From the NCBI GenBank assembly GCA_024636405.1, contig JAGXHC010000146.1, positions 1 to 11,829 on the forward strand: DNA of 11,829 nucleotides, in the 5' to 3' direction. Below the pieces are notes generated by a model that searched no databases, had not been told where the DNA came from, and saw only the letters and a program-made list of their open reading frames with translations. This document shows positions 7,325-11,829 of this stretch, in pieces; within the stretch, counting starts at the first letter, position 1, and each line of letters starts with the position of its first letter. The stretch comes from Sulfitobacter sp. Its GTDB lineage: Bacteria; Pseudomonadota; Alphaproteobacteria; Rhodobacterales; Rhodobacteraceae. Position numbers and translations under genes: made by a program.

Positions 7325-7785
7325 TACTTGATCCTGAAACTGATCTGACTTTTACACGCACACTTCAGGCACCACGGCCCCTTTTGTGGGAATGCTGGAC
7401 CACGCCAAAACACATCAGAAATTTCTTCGTCCCGCGCCCACACGAAGTGACCGACTGCGAAATTGACCTGCGCGTTGGCGGTCGGTTCAACACAACCTTT
7501 AATGTCGAAGGCAATAAGGTGGTGAACGAAGGGGTATGGCTGGAGATCATCGAAAACAAGCGGCTGGTGTTTACGGACGCCTATAGCGAAGGCTGGAAGC
7601 CCGCGGCAGACCCGTTCATGACTGCGATCATTGACTTCAAAGACGATGGCAAGGGCGGGACAATCTATACCGCCACAGCGCGGCACCGGTCCAGCGCCGC
7701 GCGGCAAAGCCATGAAGACATGGGGTTTCTTGGCGGTTGGGGCACGGTGGCGACACAGTTGGAGGAATACGCCAGATCGCTTTAG
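7321..7785 (+). CDS. SRPBCC family protein (AHSA1-like)
   Basis: 154 residues. START/Bet v 1-like helix-grip fold of the activator-of-Hsp90-ATPase-like group, soluble, with a hydrophobic cavity that binds an unknown ligand. Family marks: the first strand LTFTRTLQAPRPLLWECWTT (9-28), PKHIRNFFVP, DLRVGGRFNTTF (49-60), the ENKRLVFTDAY strand, and the C-terminal helix GGWGTVATQLEEYARSL. A strong ribosome site (AGGAG, 7308-7312) lies 8 nt before the ATG, inside the end of the ArsR gene, and the two genes overlap by 4 bp. The pairing suggests that the regulator controls this protein in response to a small molecule. Bacterial members of this group are rarely characterised, so true Hsp90 activation is doubtful. 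It ends 13 bp before the end of the convergent OmdA-like gene, with no visible terminator between. Confidence 0.92.
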   Translation: MILDPETDLTFTRTLQAPRPLLWECWTTPKHIRNFFVPRPHEVTDCEIDLRVGGRFNTTFNVEGNKVVNEGVWLEIIENKRLVFTDAYSEGWKPAADPFMTAIIDFKDDGKGGTIYTATARHRSSAARQSHEDMGFLGGWGTVATQLEEYARSL

Positions 7786-7798
7786 GGTGCCCTGCGTT

Positions 7799-8023
7799 TC
7801 ACTGGAACGGCGTCGGCGGCATGCCCTTGCCTGCAAACCGTGCCACATCATCCACCCGTTTTGAGCGCGCCGCCGTGGTGCGCGCACCATCAATCCACGC
7901 AAGCGCATCGGCGCGCATTTCCGGCGTGTAGGCGTCCCAGCCCGCTTGTGCGCCAGTCTCGTCCAGCGCCTGCGCAAGGTCGTCCGGCAATGGCGTGTCC
8001 GGTTGTGTAGGGTCCACCACCAT
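7799..8023 (-). CDS. Short YdeI/OmpD-associated (OmdA-like) protein
   Basis: 74 residues, recognised by the C-terminal OmdA signature: AGWDAYTPEMRADALAWIDG (27-46), then AR, a TAARSKRVDDVARF stretch and GKGMPP. Longer relatives carry this domain at the end of proteins of about 150-200 residues; here it stands alone with only about 25 residues before it. It has no signal peptide or membrane segment. The family is linked by name to bacteriocin protection and OmpD, but a role for such short forms is not established. Start at ATG 8023, which shares one base with the polA stop (TGATG); GGAGG (8031-8035) inside the end of polA lies 7 nt upstream, a strong site. A TTG at 8026 is also in frame but much less likely. 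It is thus the last gene of the polA transcript. Confidence 0.8.
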   Translation of the reverse strand: MVVDPTQPDTPLPDDLAQALDETGAQAGWDAYTPEMRADALAWIDGARTTAARSKRVDDVARFAGKGMPPTPFQ

Positions 8024-10821
8024 CAATGCGCCTCCGCCCAGTTGGCACCGGTGCCCGCATCCACGGTCAGCTTCACGTCCAGATTTACCACCGGATCAGC
8101 GGCATTTTCCATGATGTCGCGCGCAGCAGCAATAAGGGCGTCTTCGGCCCCCTTTTCGACTTCAAACAGCAGTTCGTCGTGGACCTGCAACAGCATCGTC
8201 GCGGGAATGCCCTTGATGGCAGCGGGCATGCGGATCATGGCGCGGCGGATGATATCGGCGGCAGTGCCCTGAATCGGGGCATTGATCGCGGCGCGTTGGG
8301 CAAATCCGGCGCGCGGGCCTTTCGCGCCGATTTCCGGTGTGTTGATCTTGCGGCCAAACAGGGTCTGAACGTAGCCATGCTCTTTCGCGAACGCCTTTGT
8401 GTCGTCCATATAGGTGCGGATGCCGGGGAAGCGTTCGAAATAGCGATCGATAAACCCCTGCGCCTCGGCCCGCGGAATGCGCAGGTTGCGCGCAAGACCA
8501 AAGCCGGAAATGCCGTAGATCACACCAAAGTTAATCGCCTTGGCGCGGCGCCGCACGTCGGGTGTCATCTCTTCCATCGGGACGTCGAACATCTCGGAGG
8601 CGGTCATGGCATGGATGTCGTGACCCTGCTTGAACGCCTCCTTCAGCGCGGGCAGATCGGCGATATGGGCAAGGATGCGCAATTCGATCTGGGAATAATC
8701 AAGCGCAACCAGCGTCTTGCCCGGCTCAGCGACAAATGCCTCGCGGATGCGGCGGCCTTCTTCGGTGCGGATCGGAATGTTCTGCAAATTCGGATCGGTT
8801 GAGGCGAGCCGCCCGGTGGAGGCACCAGCAATGGAATAGCTGGTATGGACGCGACCCGTGTCCTTGTTGATGTGATCCTGAAGCGCGTCAGTGTAGGTCG
8901 ATTTCAGCTTTGACAACTGCCGCCAGTCCAGAATGCGCGCGGGCAGTTCGTGCAAAGTGGCAAGATCCTCAAGCACGTCCGCGCCGGTGGCGTAGGCGCC
9001 GGTCTTGCCCTTCTTGCCGCCCTCAAGCGCCATTTCGTCAAACAGGATTTCACCCAATTGTTTTGGCGAGCCTACGTTGAATTTGCGACCTGCCAGTTCG
9101 TAAATTTCGTCCTCCAAACCAGCCATCTTTTGGGCAAAAGCGTTGGACATGCGCGAAAGCGTATCGCGGTCTACCTTGATGCCGGAGCGTTCCATCGCGG
9201 CCAGCACCGGCACCAGCGGACGCTCAAGGGTTTCATAAACCTTCGTGACCTGCGTGCGGTGCAACTGCGGTTTGAACAACTGCCACAAGCGCAAGGTGAT
9301 GTCCGCGTCCTCGGCGGCATAGGGGACCGCATCCGTTAGTGGCACCTTGTCAAATGTGACCGCTGATTTGCCTGCACCCAAAAGCGGTTTGATCGGCAGC
9401 GGCGTGTGGCCCAGATAGCGCTCGGAAAGGGTATCCATGCCATGCCCATGCAGGCCCGCATGCATCGCGTAAGACATCAGCATGGTATCGTCTATAGGCG
9501 CCACGGTGATGCCGATCTGGGCAAAAATCTTGCCATCGTATTTCATGTTCTGCCCGATTTTCAGGATCGCGGGATCCTCCAGCATCGGGGTCAGCATCCT
9601 CAGCGCGACTTCGACAGGCAACTGGCCGGGCGCCAGATCATCGGAACCGAACAAGTCTTCGGCACGGCTTTGTTTGTGGATCAGCGGGATATAACAGGCC
9701 TGACCGGCCTCCACACACAGCGAGATGCCAACAAGCTCGGCGGTCATTTCATCCAGCCCGGTGGTTTCGGTGTCCACAGCGACATGGCCAACCTCATAGA
9801 TGCGGTCGATCCACTTTTGCAGGGCGGCGGTGTCACTGACCTGTTCGTAGGTGGCCCGGTCAAAAGGCACGTCGGCGGCCTGTGGTGCATCCGCAGCCAC
9901 GGGTGCTTCGACGATCACAGGCGCTTCACGGCCCAGCACCTCTGCCACGCGGCGTGACAGCGTGCGGAACTCCATCTCGGCCAGGAAACCCAGCAGGGTA
10001 TCGGGATCGGGGTCGCGGACTTCCAGATCGTCGATGGTAAAGTCGAGCGGCGTGTTTTCATCGAGCAGGACAAGCCGACGGCTGAGCCTGATCTGGTCCG
10101 CATGATTAATCAGTGTCTCGCGGCGCTTGGGTTGCTTGATTTCACCCGCGCGCGCCAACAGTGCATCCAGATCACCGTATTCATTGATCAACAGCGCCGC
10201 TGTTTTTATCCCGATGCCGGGCGCGCCGGGGACGTTATCCACCGAATCGCCTGCCAGCGCCTGAACGTCCACGACCCGTTCGGGAAAGACCCCGAACTTT
10301 TCAAACACACCGTCCCGATCAATGCGATTGTTTTTCATTGCGTCGAGCATTTCGACACCGTCGCCGACCAGCTGCATCATGTCCTTGTCAGAACTGATGA
10401 TCGTGCAGCGGCCCCCGGCCTTGCGTGCCTGAACGGCAAGGGTGGCGATAATATCGTCGGCTTCAAAGCCTTCCTTTTCCTTGCATGCAATGTTGAACGC
10501 CTCGGTCGCGGTGCGGGTCAGCGGGATCTGCGGGCGCAACTCCTCCGGCATCGCCTCGCGGTTGGCCTTGTAAAGGTCGTACATATCATTGCGGAAGGTA
10601 TGGCTGCCCTTGTCGAAGATCACGGCGACATGGGTGGGGGCGTCGGGCCCGGTGTTGCCCTCTACGTAGCGGTGCAGCATGTTGCAAAACCCGGCCACCG
10701 CCCCGATCGGCATGCCGTCTGACTTGCGGGTAAGCGGCGGCAGCGCGTGATACGCGCGAAAGATAAAGGCAGAGCCGTCGATCAGATGCAGATGATGGCC
10801 TTTGCCGAAAGTGCCGGACAT
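8023..10821 (-). CDS. polA: DNA polymerase I
   Basis: 932 residues, close to E. coli PolA (928). Fills gaps, removes RNA primers and serves excision repair in the cytoplasm. All three domains look active. The 5'-nuclease (1-about 295) has Asp15, Asp70, EADD (120-123), SSDKDM (143-148) and GDSVDNVPG (191-199). The 3'-5' proofreading domain (about 335-520) keeps its metal residues: Asp350 and Glu352 in DTETTGLD, Asp429 in QNMKYD, Tyr501 and Asp505 in YAAED. The polymerase has motif A DYSQIELR (708-715), the O-helix RRRAKAINFGVIYG (757-770) with Arg757, Lys761, Phe765 and Tyr769, and motif C QVHDEL (879-884). Phe765 matches E. coli Phe762, typical of ddNTP discrimination. ATG 10821 has AGGAG 7 nt upstream (10829-10833); a longer reading to 10887 is not supported. 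The 78-bp gap before it shows no clear promoter or terminator. Confidence 0.98.
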   Translation of the reverse strand: MSGTFGKGHHLHLIDGSAFIFRAYHALPPLTRKSDGMPIGAVAGFCNMLHRYVEGNTGPDAPTHVAVIFDKGSHTFRNDMYDLYKANREAMPEELRPQIPLTRTATEAFNIACKEKEGFEADDIIATLAVQARKAGGRCTIISSDKDMMQLVGDGVEMLDAMKNNRIDRDGVFEKFGVFPERVVDVQALAGDSVDNVPGAPGIGIKTAALLINEYGDLDALLARAGEIKQPKRRETLINHADQIRLSRRLVLLDENTPLDFTIDDLEVRDPDPDTLLGFLAEMEFRTLSRRVAEVLGREAPVIVEAPVAADAPQAADVPFDRATYEQVSDTAALQKWIDRIYEVGHVAVDTETTGLDEMTAELVGISLCVEAGQACYIPLIHKQSRAEDLFGSDDLAPGQLPVEVALRMLTPMLEDPAILKIGQNMKYDGKIFAQIGITVAPIDDTMLMSYAMHAGLHGHGMDTLSERYLGHTPLPIKPLLGAGKSAVTFDKVPLTDAVPYAAEDADITLRLWQLFKPQLHRTQVTKVYETLERPLVPVLAAMERSGIKVDRDTLSRMSNAFAQKMAGLEDEIYELAGRKFNVGSPKQLGEILFDEMALEGGKKGKTGAYATGADVLEDLATLHELPARILDWRQLSKLKSTYTDALQDHINKDTGRVHTSYSIAGASTGRLASTDPNLQNIPIRTEEGRRIREAFVAEPGKTLVALDYSQIELRILAHIADLPALKEAFKQGHDIHAMTASEMFDVPMEEMTPDVRRRAKAINFGVIYGISGFGLARNLRIPRAEAQGFIDRYFERFPGIRTYMDDTKAFAKEHGYVQTLFGRKINTPEIGAKGPRAGFAQRAAINAPIQGTAADIIRRAMIRMPAAIKGIPATMLLQVHDELLFEVEKGAEDALIAAARDIMENAADPVVNLDVKLTVDAGTGANWAEAH

Positions 10822-10899
10822 GGGGGCGCTCCTGTTATTTGGGCCCTTTGTGCCACGAAGCCGGAGGCGCTGCCAGACGCCAATCACGCTGTGGGCGTG

Positions 10900-11571
10900 T
10901 CAGGTCTGATAGAGCCAGTAGGACAAGCTGACCGAAGCGGCCATCGGCGTCCAGACACCAAAGCGCAGGCCAGCCGCACGGATCATGCGCCCAACCCAGT
11001 CGTTACAAGTGCGCGTAATATCAAAGCGACCATGGGCCGGATAAAAACTGTCAAAATCGTTGTAGCCGTTGATCGCAATGGCCGGGCTACCGTCAAAGCT
11101 GTTTGCGATGGCGTCCATCAGCGCGGTGTATTGGGCTGCGGTCATGTTCAGCGGACGAATGCGCAGATCCGTCGGCAGGTCCCCGGCAAGGTCCACACGC
11201 ATCACAGACGCGTCGCCCGTGACACCGCGCCAGACGGCGCGCGCGTTCACGTCGCGGTACGTGCCGGTCGTGGTATAAAAATCGCGGCCGCCCCACCCCA
11301 TGACAAGCCACCGCGCCTGTGGGTGGTCAAGATCGAAACCATCTGCACGCAGGAAGGCGAAGTGTTCACGGGTTTGCGCATCCAGTGGCAGCAGGAAGTC
11401 GTAGTGAATCGGCCCGCGCACCAGCAGCACGCGGTGCGACCTGGGCGCGGCCTGATGCGTTGTATCGGATGGCGGAACATGGGCGATGGCCGCGCCGATC
11501 ATGGCCGCGATGACAAAGGCCAGCGGCAGTGCGATCAGCGTAAAAAGAAGGCGGCGGAAAAACGACCTCAG
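10900..11571 (-). CDS. TIGR02117/DUF2459 family membrane-anchored protein, probable CTG start
   Basis: 223 residues if begun at CTG 11571. The family (TIGR02117, DUF2459) has no known biochemical function; it was first noted near urease genes. Features: an N-terminal membrane anchor [20 protein letters not shown] (6-25), then a periplasmic-looking domain with [16 protein letters not shown] (His56), [21 protein letters not shown], and [17 protein letters not shown] (Cys189, the only Cys). Start choice: the first in-frame ATG (11502) falls at residue 24, after most of the anchor, which would leave it without its membrane helix. No ATG, GTG or TTG lies between 11502 and the in-frame stop at 11581-11583. 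CTG 11571 overlaps the zinc-finger stop as CTGA and has GAGGG 6 nt upstream, the same geometry as the other overlaps here. Family call firm; CTG start inferred. Confidence 0.85.
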   Translation of the reverse strand: MRSFFRRLLFTLIALPLAFVIAAMIGAAIAHVPPSDTTHQAAPRSHRVLLVRGPIHYDFLLPLDAQTREHFAFLRADGFDLDHPQARWLVMGWGGRDFYTTTGTYRDVNARAVWRGVTGDASVMRVDLAGDLPTDLRIRPLNMTAAQYTALMDAIANSFDGSPAIAINGYNDFDSFYPAHGRFDITRTCNDWVGRMIRAAGLRFGVWTPMAASVSLSYWLYQT

Positions 11572-11750
11572 ACTTTGCCCTCAAAATCGCTGTGCACAAA
11601 TTTGCAATCACAATAGCCGCATTCGACCCAGCCTTTGTCCTGCGGTATCTGCAACCAGACGCGCGGATGGCCAAGCGGCCCGCCGGTCCCGTCGCAGGCC
11701 ACGCGCCAAGTGTTGACGATGCGGGTTTCGGGCGCTGCTGGCAGGGTCAT
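11568..11750 (-). CDS. CHCC zinc-finger protein (NDUFS6-like, zf-CHCC)
   Basis: 60 residues, complete. The family (PF10276) is the bacterial relative of the mitochondrial complex I subunit NDUFS6 and binds one zinc through Cys-His-Cys-Cys. Here the ligands are Cys19, His28, Cys44 and Cys47, in [20 protein letters not shown] and [12 protein letters not shown]. In alphaproteobacteria small free-standing versions are common; in complex I the mitochondrial form is an accessory subunit, and whether this one joins complex I cannot be seen here. ATG 11750 has AAGGA (11757-11761) 6 nt upstream and overlaps the stop of an upstream reading frame as ATGA. Its own stop overlaps the CTG start of the next gene. 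It is probably in the transcript that carries on into polA. Confidence 0.92.
   Translation of the reverse strand: MTLPAAPETRIVNTWRVACDGTGGPLGHPRVWLQIPQDKGWVECGYCDCKFVHSDFEGKV
11578..11582 (-). promoter_or_regulatory. Ribosome binding site supporting the CTG start
   Basis: GAGGG on the minus strand, 6 nt before CTG 11571 and inside the last codons of the zinc-finger gene. It is the best Shine-Dalgarno match ahead of the TIGR02117 gene; no comparable site was found before the in-frame ATG 11502 (the bases before it read as hydrophobic codons rich in GC). It therefore decides the start in favour of CTG. Confidence 0.6.
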
Positions 11751-11801
11751 GGGCTGTCCTTGGGATGAATGGCGGGGCCGGTGCGTTTCAGGCCCTTGTT
11801 A
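11747..11801 (-). CDS. C-terminal end of an unidentified protein (partial)
   Basis: The bases upstream of the zinc-finger gene are open in one frame for the 17 codons available and end in [17 protein letters not shown], with the TGA at 11747-11749 overlapping the zinc-finger ATG as ATGA. That overlap matches the style of the other genes in the window, which is the main reason to call it coding. The rest of the gene lies beyond the contig end, replaced here by adapter. Seventeen residues are too few to name a family; it could also be non-coding. Confidence 0.4.
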
Positions 11802-11829
11802 CTGTCTCTTATACACATCTGACGCTGCC
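11802..11829. other. Nextera/Tn5 library adapter at contig end
   Basis: The last 28 bases are not genomic. Positions 11802-11820 are exactly the 19-bp Tn5 mosaic end in the orientation read at the end of short inserts (CTGTCTCTTATACACATCT), and GACGCTGCC continues into the standard Nextera read-1 transposase adapter. Untrimmed adapter was assembled onto the contig end. True sequence stops at about 11801. Confidence 0.97.

Noticed and set aside
7784..7798. AGGG-TG-CCCT palindrome between the convergent genes as a bidirectional terminator
   Set aside because: Four-base arms with a two-base loop and no T-run on either side; too small to support a call.
10822..10887. 22-residue extension of PolA
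   Set aside because: ATG 10821 has AGGAG at proper spacing and begins the conserved LHLIDGSAFIFRAYHALPP region after ten residues, as in other PolA proteins.
10822..10899. Terminator or promoter in the 78-bp gap before polA
   Set aside because: Only a 4-bp stem (GGCG/CGCC) and a GGGCCC palindrome, no T-run, and no paired -35/-10 boxes; probably read through from the upstream genes.
10747..11616. 289-codon plus-strand frame opposite polA start and the TIGR02117 gene
   Set aside because: Antisense shadow in GC-rich DNA; it covers the conserved blocks of the real minus-strand genes and resembles nothing.

Overview
The window is an 11.8 kb stretch of GC-rich DNA (about 60% G+C by eye) that reads like the chromosome of an alphaproteobacterium, most likely the Rhodobacteraceae/Roseobacter group. 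The clues are the gene set itself (MoxR, DUF58, DUF4159 and VWA/amidotransferase-like operon divergent from a DUF1285 gene; PolA with intact proofreading; a TIGR02117/DUF2459 gene next to a small NDUFS6-like zinc-finger gene) and the close packing with 1-4 bp overlaps. No tRNA, rRNA, CRISPR array, insertion sequence or phage gene was seen. Both ends are contig ends: the left end cuts a gene, and the last 28 bases (11802-11829) are Nextera/Tn5 library adapter, not genome.

Layout. (1) 1-6154, minus strand: a four-gene operon, in transcription order MoxR AAA+ ATPase, DUF58 protein, 927-residue membrane protein with an aerotolerance-type N-terminus and a C-terminal DUF4159, and a membrane protein with a complete VWA metal-site motif followed by an amidotransferase-like domain (cut by the left end). 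All three junctions are 4-bp overlaps (GTGA, ATGA, ATGA). (2) 6225-6812, plus strand: a divergent DUF1285 gene. (3) 6813-6982: an intergenic region with a -10-like box and two copies of a 20-bp inverted repeat, the second lying across the next start codon. (4) 6983-7785, plus strand: an ArsR-type repressor gene overlapping by 4 bp a SRPBCC/AHSA1 gene. (5) 7799-11801, minus strand, convergent with the previous pair: in transcription order the last 17 codons of an unknown gene, a 60-residue CHCC zinc-finger protein, a TIGR02117/DUF2459 membrane-anchored protein that appears to start at CTG, DNA polymerase I, and a 74-residue YdeI/OmdA-like protein overlapping the polA stop by one base.

How the genes work together. 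MoxR ATPases act as chaperone-like remodelers on proteins with VWA domains. Here the three downstream genes supply a soluble DUF58 protein with a partial metal site, a membrane protein with a degenerate VWA-like segment and a membrane protein with an intact metal site, so they are the obvious partners, but the cellular job of this version of the system is not known. The ArsR/SRPBCC pair looks like a self-contained, self-repressing two-gene unit. The polA group is probably housekeeping. The points most worth following are the twin operators, the CTG start, and the paired VWA/amidotransferase-like membrane proteins served by MoxR.
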